From the NCBI RefSeq assembly GCF_006538725.1, contig NZ_BJLQ01000035.1, positions 1 through 36,920 of the forward strand: 36,920 nucleotides of DNA, in the 5' to 3' direction. Below are positions 1 through 7,668 of this stretch, piece after piece. Below the pieces are notes generated by a model. The model was not told where the DNA came from and did not search any database. It saw nothing but the letters and a program-made list of their open reading frames with translations. This stretch comes from Cellulomonas gelida (lineage in GTDB: Bacteria > Actinomycetota > Actinomycetes > Actinomycetales > Cellulomonadaceae). Positions within the stretch are counted from its first letter, which is position 1. Every line of letters begins with the position of its first letter. A program made the translations under genes and the position numbers.

Positions 1-572
1 AGGTCGAGCCACACCTCCTGCGCGACCTCGTAGGTGGGCTCGATCGCGAGGGTCACGCGTGTGACGAGGCCGAGTGCGCCGAGCGCGACGACCGACCCCG
101 CGAGCTCGTCGTCGTCGCGTCCCAGCCGGCGCACCTCACCACCCGCGCCAACGACCTCGAGCCCGCGCACCGCGGCCGCGAGGTTGACCGCCGAGTCGCC
201 CGAGCCGTGCGTCGCGGTCGCGACCGTTCCCGCGACCGCGATGTGCGGCAACGAGGCCATGGTGTGCAGCGCCCAGCCCGCGGCGTGCAGGTCCCGCGCG
301 AGCTCGCCGTAGCGCACGCCCGCTCCGACCGTCACGGTCGCCCCGAGCGTCCCCGGGCCGTCGTCGTCCCGGATCTCCAACGGGACGTCCAGGCGGTCCA
401 GCGCGACGAGCGTGCCGGGCCCGTCCGCGAGGTCGTGGAACGAGTGCCGCGACCCGACCGCGCGCACGTGCCGCGCCCCGGCGACGACGCGCGCGACCTC
501 CTCGACGCTCGTCGGACGCACGAGCGGCCCGCCGCGGAACGTGTGGCTGCCGGCCCAGGTGGTCAGGGTCAT
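1..572 (-). CDS. xyoA: FAD-linked alditol/xylitol oxidase, N-terminal part (cut by window edge)
   Basis: About 190 codons of the N-terminal half are present; the rest lies outside the window. The protein begins MTLTTWAG and carries VGSRHSFHDLAD at residues 39-50. In the vanillyl-alcohol-oxidase fold of Streptomyces AldO the equivalent His (here H43) binds FAD covalently. The MASLPHIAVAGTVATATHGSG stretch also follows AldO closely. The known family oxidises polyols such as xylitol or sorbitol with O2, giving the aldose and H2O2. The ATG is preceded by GAGAGGA and lies 27 bases after the CPBP-like gene on the same strand, so the two may be co-transcribed. The substrate is inferred; a related gulonolactone/arabinonolactone-type oxidase is the alternative. 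Confidence 0.8.
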   Translation of the reverse strand, partial: MTLTTWAGSHTFRGGPLVRPTSVEEVARVVAGARHVRAVGSRHSFHDLADGPGTLVALDRLDVPLEIRDDDGPGTLGATVTVGAGVRYGELARDLHAAGWALHTMASLPHIAVAGTVATATHGSGDSAVNLAAAVRGLEVVGAGGEVRRLGRDDDELAGSVVALGALGLVTRVTLAIEPTYEVAQEVWLD

Positions 573-599
573 GCGGGTCCTCTCGGGTGGTGCAGCGGG

Positions 600-1460
600 T
601 CAGCGGGGGGCGGTGACGAAGACGTCGAACAGGTGGGGCGAGTGCGCGTGGACGAGCACCATGAAGACGATCGCGTCGAACAGCAGGTGCACGACGAGCA
701 CGTAGGTCAGCGACTTGGTCCGGCTGAACGTCCAGCCCTGGATCAGCGCGAACGGCAGCGTCAGCAACGGCCCCCACGACCGGTACCCGAGCTCCCACAG
801 GAACGAGACGAACACGGCCGCCTGCAGCACGTTCGCGAGCGCGACGGGGAAGTGCCGACGCAGCAGCGCGAACACCGTGCAGATGAAGAACAGCTCGTCC
901 CACGTGCCGACCGCGTTGACGCCGACGAACAGGCGCGCGATCTCGTCGGGCTCCACCACCGTGGGCCAGTTCTGGTACGCGCCCGAGGACAGGAAGTAGA
1001 AGGGCAGCACCAGGTACCCGGCCGCCACGACGAGGACCAGGTATCCCCACTGGAACCGGGTCCACGGCTTGCCGGTGCGCCACGGGAAGCGGATCACGTC
1101 GTCGCCGAACACGTGGTGCGAGAGCACGTACGGCACGACGACGGCGAGCGACAACGCCACCGCGAACCGCAGGATCGCGGCGTCGGACAGGTCCGCCTGC
1201 AGCGGGATGCTGCTCACGATCGACATGCCGATGCCGATGGCCAGCAGGTCCCGGCCCAGCACCCGGTCGACGACGAGCCCGAGCACCACGCCGACGACCA
1301 GCGGCACGTACGCGAGCGGCCGCACGTGCACGGCGAACAGCAGCACCGCCGAGCCGCAGACGAGCGCCGCGGCGAGCACACGCGCGGCGCTCACCCGCGG
1401 CGGCGTGGCGGCGGCCGGCTCTCGGGCGGGGGCCCGCGTGTCGTCGAGGTGCTCGGTCAC
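600..1460 (-). CDS. CPBP/Abi-like polytopic membrane protein with degenerate protease motifs
   Basis: This predicts 286 residues with about eight hydrophobic segments, starting at about residue 28. The second half resembles the CPBP (CAAX protease/bacteriocin-processing) family: WDELFF at 187-192 sits where EE-x3-R is expected, FLWELG at 220-225 where the second motif is expected, and H258-LLF-D262 matches the third. The first Glu of motif 1 is replaced by Asp and its Arg is not in the usual position, so proteolytic activity is doubtful. The GTG at 1460 is chosen because it precedes a short hydrophilic N-terminus, while longer forms run into low-complexity sequence; its ribosome site is weak. 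It ends 27 bases before the oxidase gene. The function is unknown; the family assignment rests on topology and partial motifs. Confidence 0.7.
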   Translation of the reverse strand: MTEHLDDTRAPAREPAAATPPRVSAARVLAAALVCGSAVLLFAVHVRPLAYVPLVVGVVLGLVVDRVLGRDLLAIGIGMSIVSSIPLQADLSDAAILRFAVALSLAVVVPYVLSHHVFGDDVIRFPWRTGKPWTRFQWGYLVLVVAAGYLVLPFYFLSSGAYQNWPTVVEPDEIARLFVGVNAVGTWDELFFICTVFALLRRHFPVALANVLQAAVFVSFLWELGYRSWGPLLTLPFALIQGWTFSRTKSLTYVLVVHLLFDAIVFMVLVHAHSPHLFDVFVTAPR

Positions 1461-1492
1461 CCGCCCACCCTGCCAGGCGTCGGGCCGGTGCA

Positions 1493-1528
1493 CCTGGGCA
1501 AGCGCCTGGGCAAGCGCCTGGGCAAGTG
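1493..1528. repeat. 12-bp tandem repeat, three copies
   Basis: The unit CCTGGGCAAGCG occurs three times head to tail, the last copy with one change (…AAGTG). It lies in the divergent spacer between the CPBP-like gene and the FKBP gene. The period is a multiple of three, but I see no supported gene across it. It could be slipped-strand variation. Confidence 0.8.
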
Positions 1529-1674
1529 CCGGGTGAGCGTCCGGACGGGCCCCGGTCCGCGGGGCGTGCACGTGCCCGCGCGGGGCCGCGATGCGGCACG
1601 TGTCGGCGCGGTGCGGCACGATGGGCCGCGCGCGTTCGTCGTGGGCGCGCCATCGCAATCGAGGGAGTTCCCAG

Positions 1675-2082
1675 ATGTCTGCAGCTCTGCCCGAGGTCTC
1701 GGGTTCGTTCGGCGACAAGCCCACGCTCGCCTTCCCCGAGGGCGCACCGTCCGCCGAGCTCGAGGTGCTCGTCCTGAGCCGCGGCGACGGTGAGCTGGTC
1801 GAGGCCGGCGACGACATCGAGGTCCACTACCTCGGCCAGTCGTGGCAGGGCGGGGTGTTCGACAACTCCTACGACCGCCGCTCGTCGATCAGCTTCCCGA
1901 TCGGCGTCGGCGCGGTCATCGCGGGCTGGGACGAGGGCCTCGTGGGCCAGCAGGTCGGCTCGCGCGTGCTCCTGTCGATCCCGTCGCACCTCGGCTACGG
2001 GGACCGCGGGGTGCCGCAGGCCGGCATCAAGGGCGGCGACACGCTGGTGTTCGTCGTCGACATCGTGGGGACCTCGCGCTGA
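1675..2082 (+). CDS. FKBP-type peptidyl-prolyl cis-trans isomerase
   Basis: A single-domain, 135-residue FKBP without signal peptide, so probably cytoplasmic. The FK506-binding pocket residues are recognisable: Y52 in VHYLG, D63 in VFDNSY, V81-I82 and W85 in VIAGWDEGL, and Y108 in GYGDRG. The family catalyses cis-trans isomerisation of Xaa-Pro bonds during folding. The ATG is preceded by GAGGGAG at good spacing. The stop codon overlaps the likely start of the SelW-like gene, so the two are probably translated from one message. Actinobacteria usually have one or two such small FKBPs. The family call is firm; the client proteins are unknown. Confidence 0.92.
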   Translation: MSAALPEVSGSFGDKPTLAFPEGAPSAELEVLVLSRGDGELVEAGDDIEVHYLGQSWQGGVFDNSYDRRSSISFPIGVGAVIAGWDEGLVGQQVGSRVLLSIPSHLGYGDRGVPQAGIKGGDTLVFVVDIVGTSR

Positions 2083-2402
2083 GTCGCGTCACCCTCACGT
2101 ACTGCACGCAGTGCCGCTGGCTGCTGCGTGCGGCCTGGTACGCCCAGGAGCTGCTGACCACGTTCCACCGCGAGGTGGACGAGGTCGCGCTGCGCCCCGG
2201 GACGGGTGGCGTGTTCGTCGTCGAGGCGCAGGCCTCGTCGTTCGACGGGCACGCCGCCCCCGCCCCGGTGGTCGTGTGGGACCGCGGCCGGGACGGCGGG
2301 TTCCCGGAGGTCACCGAGCTCAAGCGCCGCGTGCGCGACGTGATCGCCCCCGGCAAGCCGCTCGGCCACAGCGACGTCGCGGCGCCGCCGGACGCGGGCT
2401 GA
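2079..2402 (+). CDS. SelT/SelW/SelH (Rdx)-family redox protein, Cys form, apparent CTG start
   Basis: About 107 residues with a thioredoxin-like CTQC motif close to the N-terminus (C9 and C12) and the family's C-terminal GGFPEVTELKRRVRD stretch. Both active-site positions are Cys (TGC codons at 2103 and 2112), so this is the non-selenocysteine form. The role is inferred to be thiol redox. The start is unusual: between the in-frame upstream region and the CTQC codons I find no ATG, GTG or TTG. The CTG at 2079 overlaps the FKBP stop (CTGA) and has GTGGGGA eight bases upstream, so I place the start there. Translational coupling with the FKBP gene is likely. A sequencing error near the junction is the alternative. 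Confidence 0.75.
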   Translation: MSRVTLTYCTQCRWLLRAAWYAQELLTTFHREVDEVALRPGTGGVFVVEAQASSFDGHAAPAPVVVWDRGRDGGFPEVTELKRRVRDVIAPGKPLGHSDVAAPPDAG

Positions 2403-2410
2403 CGCGCGTC

Positions 2411-2439
2411 TCGGACCACCGTCCTGGACTGTGGTCCGA
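2411..2439 (+). terminator. Hairpin after the SelW-like gene
   Basis: TCGGACCAC and GTGGTCCGA form a perfect 9-bp stem with an 11-base loop, starting nine bases after the SelW-like stop codon. There is no U-tract, which is common for actinobacterial terminators. Confidence 0.55.
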
Positions 2440-2492
2440 CGCCACGTGGACGCCGGGTTCACGCGGTTCGTCCCGATGCGTACCGTCGTGCC

Positions 2493-2633
2493 TGGCCGAC
2501 CGGAGGAGAGCCAAGACGCACAGCGTCGTGCTTCTCGGTCGACGGAAGGCCCTCGTCGCAGCGCAGGTTCAGGGGGAACCCAGCGCGCGCCGCGGGTGGG
2601 CGGTGTCTCGGGGGAGACGGCGCCGCCCACCCG
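2493..2633 (+). ncRNA. Candidate small structured RNA in the SelW-msrA gap
   Basis: The 294-base gap has no convincing gene. A possible promoter (TTCACG at 2459-2464, 16 bases, TACCGT at 2481-2486) precedes about 140 bases ending in a compound hairpin. The outer stem CGGGTGGGCGG (2593-2603) pairs perfectly with 2623-2633, and an inner GTCTC/GAGAC stem lies at 2605-2618. A smaller GGTTC/GAACC hairpin lies just before it. The same structure could instead act as a terminator for msrA, which ends at 2697 on the other strand. No known RNA family is recognised. Confidence 0.2.
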
Positions 2634-2696
2634 GCGGTCACGCGACCGGCCGCGGCTGCGGGCCCGCGGCTGCTGAGCCGCGATGACCGCCCCGGA

Positions 2697-3350
2697 CTAC
2701 TGGCAGGCGACGCCCGTGGAGTGGACCGGGCAGTAGCCGTTGGGGTTCTTCACCAGGTACTGCTGGTGGTAGTCCTCGGCGTAGTAGAAGCGCCCCGCCT
2801 CGTCCGCCGGGCGAATCTCGGTGGTGATGTCGCCGTACCCGGCGTGCGCCAGACGCGGCGCGAAGAGGTCACGCGTCCGCGCGGCCGCCTCGGCCTGCTC
2901 GGGCGTCGTCGTGAAGATCGCCGAGCGGTACTGCGTGCCGACGTCGTTGCCCTGCCGGAAGCCCTGCGTCGGGTCGTGCGCCTCCCAGAACCGGCGCAGC
3001 AGCTCGTCGTGCGACAGGACGGCCGGGTCGTACGCGACGAGCACCGTCTCGGTGTGCCCGGTCATGCCCGTGCACACCTCCTCGTACGTGGGGAACGGCG
3101 TGAAACCGCCCTGGTAGCCCACCGCCGTCGTGACGACGCCCGGGATCTGCCACAGCTCCTTCTCGGCGCCCCAGAAACAGCCGAGGGCGAGCGAGATCGT
3201 CGCGGTGCCCGCGGGCCAGGGGCCGGCCAGCGGGGTGCCGAGGACCGCGTGCGTCGTCGGGACCTGGTAGGCGTAGTCGTCGCGTCCGGCGAGCGCCCGC
3301 TCGGGCTCGACCATCGTGGACCGGATCGCGGAACCGAACAGCCAGCTCAT
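2697..3350 (-). CDS. msrA: Peptide-methionine (S)-S-oxide reductase MsrA
   Basis: This 217-residue enzyme reduces the S-epimer of methionine sulfoxide in proteins and as the free amino acid. The catalytic Cys is C58 in GCFWGAE. Recycling cysteines C207 and C216 lie in the C-terminal [13 protein letters not shown] tail, as in the long actinobacterial and E. coli-type MsrA. The ATG is preceded by AAGGAG at good spacing. Regeneration by thioredoxin or mycoredoxin is inferred. It stands alone, divergent from the AI-2E-family gene. No msrB is visible nearby. Confidence 0.95.
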   Translation of the reverse strand: MSWLFGSAIRSTMVEPERALAGRDDYAYQVPTTHAVLGTPLAGPWPAGTATISLALGCFWGAEKELWQIPGVVTTAVGYQGGFTPFPTYEEVCTGMTGHTETVLVAYDPAVLSHDELLRRFWEAHDPTQGFRQGNDVGTQYRSAIFTTTPEQAEAAARTRDLFAPRLAHAGYGDITTEIRPADEAGRFYYAEDYHQQYLVKNPNGYCPVHSTGVACQ

Positions 3351-3471
3351 GCTGGACTCCTTCCCGGGGGTGCCCGCCTCGCGCGCCGTGTGCGGCGCGG
3401 GCGCACCCTCGCAGGTGGCTCAACCGCGGCGGTCCCGGGAGTGTTCCTGCCCCCGCGCGGGTGCGCGACCG

Positions 3472-3477
3472 TAGCCT
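3472..3477 (+). promoter_or_regulatory. -10 box of a probable leaderless promoter (AI-2E-family gene)
   Basis: TAGCCT is followed by six bases and then the GTG start at 3484. This is the spacing expected if transcription begins at the G of the start codon. No Shine-Dalgarno sequence lies before the GTG and no good -35 box is seen. Confidence 0.5.
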
Positions 3478-3483
3478 GGGTCG

Positions 3484-4899
3484 GTGACCAGCGCACCCGA
3501 GCCCTCCGCGTCCGCGCCGGACGCGGCAGCCCCCGAGACGACGAGCGTCCCGAGCCCGACGAGCGGGACCGCGGTGCTCACCGCGTCCCCGGCGGGCGCG
3601 GCGCCGGTTGCCCAGGCCCGCGCGGCCGACTCGGTTCCGATGCCCGTGCAGCGTGCGGCCGCGTGGTCGTGGCGACTGCTGGTGATCGTCGCGTGCGTGG
3701 CGGTCGTCGTCGCGGGCGTGGCCTACCTCAAGCTCGTCGTCGTCCCGGTGGCCGTCGCGCTGCTGCTCGCCGTGCTCCTGGCACCGCTCGCCACCTGGTT
3801 CCAGCGCCGGCTGCGGATGGGCCGGGCCGCGGCCGCCGGTGCATCGGTGGTCGGGCTCGTCGTGCTGGTCGTGGGCCTGCTCGTGCTCGCCGGCCGGTCG
3901 GTGGTGCTCGGCATCGCCGAGCTGTGGGACCAGGCGCAGAAGGGCGTCGACCAGCTGCTCGAGTGGCTCGCGGAGGGCCCGCTGCAGCTGTCGACCGAGA
4001 ACCTGCAGAGCTGGATCGACCAGGCGCGTGAGGCGGCGTCGAACAACAGCGAGACGATCGTCGCGGGGGCGCTGCACGCGACCGTGACGGTCGGTCACGT
4101 GCTGGCCGGCGCGGTGATCGCGCTGTTCTGCACGTTCTTCTTCCTGCTCGACGGTCGCACCATCTGGTCGTGGGTCGTGGGGCTCCTGCCGCGCGGGAGC
4201 CGCGAGCACGTGCACCAGGCCGGTCGGCGCGGTGTCGTCACGCTCGGCGCGTACACGCGCACGCAGATCCTGGTCGCGGCGGTCGACGCGACCGGCATCG
4301 GGCTCGGCGCCGCGATCCTGCAGGTGCCGCTCGCCTTCCCGCTGGCGATCCTGGTGTTCCTCGGGTCGTTCATCCCGATCGTCGGGGCGGTCGTCACGGG
4401 AGCCGTGGCCGTCCTCGTCGCGCTCGTCACGCACGGGCCGCTCGTGGCGCTCATCATGCTCGCGGTCGTGCTGGCGGTGCAGCAGCTCGAGGGTCACGTG
4501 CTGCAGCCGTTCCTCATGGGCCACGCGGTCTCGCTGCACCCCGTCGCGGTGCTGCTCGCGGTGGCGGCCGGGTCCTACGTCGCCGGGATCCTCGGTGCGC
4601 TGTTCGCGGTCCCGCTGGTCGCCGTGCTCAACACCGTGGTCCTCTACCTGCACGGTCACGACAAGTTCCCGCAGCTCGGGCACGACGACCACGTCGTGCT
4701 CCGACCGCACGGTCATCCCGTCCTCGACCGCGCGATCGCTCAGCTGGCCGAGACCGAGCAGCTGAACCCTGCGCACGACCTGGGCGATGCCCCGGCGGTC
4801 GGCGACGACGAGGGCGCGGCGACGGACCTCGACGACGCGCGGACGCCCGACGACGGGCCCGCGGGACCGACCGCGTCCGACGAGGGTGAGCGTCGATGA
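3484..4899 (+). CDS. AI-2E family membrane transporter (PerM/YdiK type)
   Basis: The 471-residue protein has a hydrophilic Ala/Pro/Ser-rich N-terminus of about 55 residues. A paired hydrophobic region follows (about 58-105), then another segment near 115-140, a soluble stretch, and about four C-terminal membrane segments, the AI-2E/PerM layout. An acidic tail of about 60 residues ends the protein. The family was named for autoinducer-2 export, but most members have no proven substrate, so none is assigned here. The last four bases ATGA overlap the ilvA start, so the two genes are translationally coupled. Mycobacterium has a homologue (Rv1101c, from memory) in the same syntenic block. Confidence 0.85.
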   Translation: MTSAPEPSASAPDAAAPETTSVPSPTSGTAVLTASPAGAAPVAQARAADSVPMPVQRAAAWSWRLLVIVACVAVVVAGVAYLKLVVVPVAVALLLAVLLAPLATWFQRRLRMGRAAAAGASVVGLVVLVVGLLVLAGRSVVLGIAELWDQAQKGVDQLLEWLAEGPLQLSTENLQSWIDQAREAASNNSETIVAGALHATVTVGHVLAGAVIALFCTFFFLLDGRTIWSWVVGLLPRGSREHVHQAGRRGVVTLGAYTRTQILVAAVDATGIGLGAAILQVPLAFPLAILVFLGSFIPIVGAVVTGAVAVLVALVTHGPLVALIMLAVVLAVQQLEGHVLQPFLMGHAVSLHPVAVLLAVAAGSYVAGILGALFAVPLVAVLNTVVLYLHGHDKFPQLGHDDHVVLRPHGHPVLDRAIAQLAETEQLNPAHDLGDAPAVGDDEGAATDLDDARTPDDGPAGPTASDEGERR

Positions 4900-6095
4900 T
4901 CACGCTCGCCGACGTCCGCCGGGCCGCGGCGCTCCTCGACGGGGTCGCCGAGCGCACCCCCGTCGAGTCGAGCCGCGCCGTCTCGGAGCTCGCGGGGGCG
5001 CAGGTGCTGCTCAAGTGCGAGAACCTGCAGCGCGCGGGCTCGTTCAAGATCCGCGGCGCGTACGTGCGCATGTCCGGGCTCACGGACGACGAGCGGGCGC
5101 GCGGCGTGGTCGCCGCGAGCGCCGGCAACCACGCGCAGGGCGTCGCGCTCGCAGCCCGGCTGCTCGGCCTCGACGCCGTCGTCTTCATGCCCACCGACGC
5201 GGCCCTGCCGAAGCTCGCCGCGACCCGCGAGTACGGCGCGCGCGTCGAGCTCGTCGGCACCAGCGTCGACGAGGCGCTCGTGCACGCGCGCGAGTACGCG
5301 CAGCGCACGGGCGCGGTGCTCATCCACCCGTTCGACCACCCCGACGTCGTCGCCGGGCAGGGGACCATCGCGCTCGAGATCGTCGAGCAGGTGCCCGACG
5401 TCGCGACGGTCGTCGTGCCCGTCGGCGGCGGCGGGCTGGCGGCGGGGGTCGTGGCGACGCTCGCGGAGCTGCGGCCCGACGTGCGGGTCGTGGGCGTCCA
5501 GGCGCAGCACGCCGCGGCCTACCCCGCCTCGCTCGCGCTCGGGCGCCCGACGCCCGCCCCCGAGCTGCGCACCATGGCCGACGGCATCGCGGTGGGCCTG
5601 CCCGGTCAGGTGCCGTTCGACGTGCTCGCGCACGCCGGGACCGAGGTCCGCACGGTCTCGGAGGAGGACCTCTCGCGTGCGCTCCTGCTCGTCGCCGAGC
5701 GCGCCAAGTTGCTCGTCGAGCCGTCGGGGGCCGCCGCGGTGGCGGCGCTCATGGCCGCGCCGGGCGAGTTCGAGGGTCCCGTCGTCGCGATCCTGTCCGG
5801 CGGCAACATGGACCCCCAGGTGCTGCTGCGCGTCGTGCGGCACGGGCTCGCGTCCGCCGGACGGTTCCTGTGGCTGCACGTGCGCATCGCCGACCGCCCG
5901 GGCGCCCTGGCCGACCTGCTGCACGACCTCGCGACGGCGGGTGCCAACGTGATGCACGTGTCGCACGTGCGCACGCAGGTCGAGCTCGCGGTCGACGAGG
6001 TCGCGATCGAGGTCCAGGTCGAGACGAAGGGCCCCGAGCACTGCGCGGCGGTCATGCACGCGCTGCGCACCGCCGGCTACCGCCTCACCGACTGA
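4896..6095 (+). CDS. ilvA: Threonine ammonia-lyase with C-terminal ACT domain
   Basis: A 399-residue PLP enzyme that converts threonine to 2-oxobutyrate and ammonia, the entry to isoleucine synthesis or a catabolic step. The PLP lysine is K51 in SFKIRGAY; the substrate loop SAGNHAQG is at 75-82 and the phosphate-binding GGGGLAAG at 177-184. A single ACT-like regulatory domain occupies about 324-399. That is the short form (about 400 aa), unlike the 510-aa E. coli biosynthetic enzyme with two ACT modules. The form is common in actinobacteria and can be feedback-regulated or catabolic. The start overlaps the previous gene's stop. Confidence 0.92.
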   Translation: MITLADVRRAAALLDGVAERTPVESSRAVSELAGAQVLLKCENLQRAGSFKIRGAYVRMSGLTDDERARGVVAASAGNHAQGVALAARLLGLDAVVFMPTDAALPKLAATREYGARVELVGTSVDEALVHAREYAQRTGAVLIHPFDHPDVVAGQGTIALEIVEQVPDVATVVVPVGGGGLAAGVVATLAELRPDVRVVGVQAQHAAAYPASLALGRPTPAPELRTMADGIAVGLPGQVPFDVLAHAGTEVRTVSEEDLSRALLLVAERAKLLVEPSGAAAVAALMAAPGEFEGPVVAILSGGNMDPQVLLRVVRHGLASAGRFLWLHVRIADRPGALADLLHDLATAGANVMHVSHVRTQVELAVDEVAIEVQVETKGPEHCAAVMHALRTAGYRLTD

Positions 6096-6129
6096 CCCAC
6101 CCCGCCTGCCCAGCGCCACCGGCGGGGCC

Positions 6130-6160
6130 GCCCAGGCGCGCCGCCGCCGTGTGCCTGGGC
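6130..6160 (+). terminator. Possible ilvA terminator hairpin
   Basis: GCCCAGGC (6130-6137) pairs with GCCTGGGC (6153-6160) across a 15-base loop, 34 bases after the ilvA stop. No U-tract follows. Confidence 0.4.
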
Positions 6161-6176
6161 GCGCGCCCACCACGGG

Positions 6177-6297
6177 CGAAGTCGGCAGTCTGGCGCGACC
6201 TCGTGCATCCGGACTGCCGACCTCGAGGGGCACTGCCGACCTCGGGCACTGCCGACCTCGAGAGCACTGCCGACCTCGACCGGCGCTGCCGAGCTCG
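6177..6297. repeat. Array of a 13-bp motif, five direct copies and one inverted
   Basis: ACTGCCGACCTCG starts at 6213, 6232, 6248 and 6266, with a degenerate fifth copy at 6285-6297. The spacing is irregular (19, 16, 18, 19). One inverted copy with a single mismatch (CGAAGTCGGCAGTC, 6177-6190) can pair with 6212-6225. It fills the gap between the convergent ilvA and greA genes. The irregular spacing differs from a simple tandem repeat; a site array or a repeated hairpin element are both possible. Confidence 0.75.
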
Positions 6298-6337
6298 CGG
6301 CCGGCGGGTCGGGGTGGGCAGGCGAGGGGCGGGGATG

Positions 6338-6375
6338 ACGAAGGGCGTCGCCGCGGGTGCGACGACGCCCTTCGT
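6338..6375. terminator. Strong hairpin terminator after greA
   Basis: ACGAAGGGCGTCG (6338-6350) and CGACGCCCTTCGT (6363-6375) form a perfect 13-bp stem with a 12-base loop, 14 bases beyond the greA stop. It can serve both greA (minus) and read-through from ilvA (plus). Confidence 0.8.
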
Positions 6376-6388
6376 GAGGGAGATCGGG

Positions 6389-6874
6389 TCAGCCCGCGAA
6401 GGGCTTGGCGTCGAGGATCTTCACCTTGATCTCGCGGCTGTTGGGCGCGATGTAGCTCGTGGTCTCGCCCACGGACTTGCCGCTGATCGCGGCGCCGAGG
6501 GGCGAGGTGGGGGAGAAGACCTGGATCCCGGTCGTGCCGGCCATCTCGCGCGAGCCGAGAAGGAAGACCTCCTCGTCGCCCGCGACCTCCGCGGTCACGA
6601 CCATGCCGGGCTCGACGACACCGTCGTCAGGCGGCGTGCCGATCTGCACGTTGCGGAGCTTCGCCTCGAGCTCGCGGATGCGGGCCTCGTTCTTGCCCTG
6701 CTCCTCGCGCGCAGCGTGGTAGCCGCCGTTCTCCTTGAGGTCGCCCTCGTCGCGCGCGGCGGCGATCCGCTGCGTGATCTCCTCGCGCCGCGGGCCCTTG
6801 AGGTCCGCGAGCTCGGCCGTGAGGCGGTCGTAGGCCTCTTGCGTCAGCCACGTGGCGGCAGTCGTGTCGGTCAC
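6389..6874 (-). CDS. greA: Transcription elongation factor GreA
   Basis: 161 residues, the usual GreA length. The N-terminal coiled coil (about 10-75) bears the tip sequence RDEGDLKENGGYHAAREEQG at 41-60, with the acidic residues that enter the RNA polymerase secondary channel and stimulate cleavage of backtracked RNA. The C-terminal FKBP-like domain includes GTTGIQVFSPTSPLG. The GTG at 6874 is chosen because AAGGAG lies seven bases upstream and the product matches family length; an ATG further up would add 28 unrelated residues. It is followed by a strong terminator. A TATCCT box at 7050-7055 suggests a leader of about 170 bases. Confidence 0.95.
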   Translation of the reverse strand: MTDTTAATWLTQEAYDRLTAELADLKGPRREEITQRIAAARDEGDLKENGGYHAAREEQGKNEARIRELEAKLRNVQIGTPPDDGVVEPGMVVTAEVAGDEEVFLLGSREMAGTTGIQVFSPTSPLGAAISGKSVGETTSYIAPNSREIKVKILDAKPFAG

Positions 6875-7049
6875 GATCGCTCCTTCCTGCTTCGTGTGTC
6901 GTCCGGCGTCGGACCCCGTCCCACCGCGCGGCACGAGGCCGCAGGCGTGACCGGACACCGATGTCAGGACGGGATGTCGCCTTCCCTACCGGTCGCTTCG
7001 ACCGTCAGATGTCGACACTGGGTCGACCGGGGCGGCGTGCGAAACGACA

Positions 7050-7055
7050 AGGATA
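7050..7055 (-). promoter_or_regulatory. Candidate greA -10 box
   Basis: On the minus strand this reads TATCCT, a near-consensus -10 hexamer, in a locally AT-richer patch between the DUF4307 gene end and greA. No clear -35 box is present. It would give a greA leader of about 170 bases. Confidence 0.4.
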
Positions 7056-7081
7056 GCAAGCCGGGACGCGTGCGGACGCCG

Positions 7082-7501
7082 TCAGGGCCTCGCGTCGACC
7101 GGTTCGCAGAGCGAGACGGTGCCCGTGACGGCGAGCTCCGCGGTGGGTACGACGACCGTCACGCGCTGCGTCCGCGCGCCCGGACCGATCTCCACGTTCT
7201 TCACGCCGACCTCGGCGTACGACTGCGACAGCGCCCGCACGCGGCACGTCGCGGTGGACTCCGGGTCCTTGGTGACCTCGAACGTCACGGCGATCGTGTC
7301 GGCGCCCTGGACCGAGAACCCGACGTCCTTCCACTGCACGGGGTCGCGCAGCGCGCCGATCCCGACCCACGCCACGACGACCGCGGCCACCAGCGTCGTG
7401 AGGACCACGGTGACCAGCCACGGGACGCGCGAGCGCTCGTCGGGGTCCGGTCCGTACCGGCCGGCGGGCGGTGTCGCGCTCGCGGCGGGTGTGCTCCCCA
7501 C
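7082..7501 (-). CDS. DUF4307 single-pass membrane protein
   Basis: 139 residues: a short Pro/Ala-rich cytoplasmic N-terminus, one transmembrane helix at about 27-50, then an extracytoplasmic beta-rich domain of about 85 residues with two cysteines (in ATCRVR and SLCEP). This matches the actinobacterial DUF4307 family, whose function is unknown. The reading frame is open far upstream, but the GTG at 7501 is preceded by AGGAGG at eight bases, which decides the start. The gene lies between greA and mca, the position of Rv1081c in Mycobacterium (from memory). Its start diverges from mca. Confidence 0.85.
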   Translation of the reverse strand: MGSTPAASATPPAGRYGPDPDERSRVPWLVTVVLTTLVAAVVVAWVGIGALRDPVQWKDVGFSVQGADTIAVTFEVTKDPESTATCRVRALSQSYAEVGVKNVEIGPGARTQRVTVVVPTAELAVTGTVSLCEPVDARP

Positions 7502-7668
7502 GGGGCTGCCTCCTGGTCCTCGGTCCGGGCGTCTGCCTGTGTCGTGCTGGTCGTCGTGCTGGTCGTCGTGCGCCGACGCCCCGCGCGCGGGACGCGTCGG
7601 CGACGCGGGCCGGTCCCGCTGCGTGGCGCGGTGCGGGGCATGTCGGTGTCGTGCGCGATCATTGTCCC

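Noticed and set aside
2103..2114. Selenocysteine-containing SelW protein
   Set aside because: Both active-site codons are TGC and no in-frame TGA or SECIS-like context is needed.
6177..6297. CRISPR-like array
   Set aside because: The repeats are only 13 bp, the spacers are 3-6 bp, and there are no cas genes.
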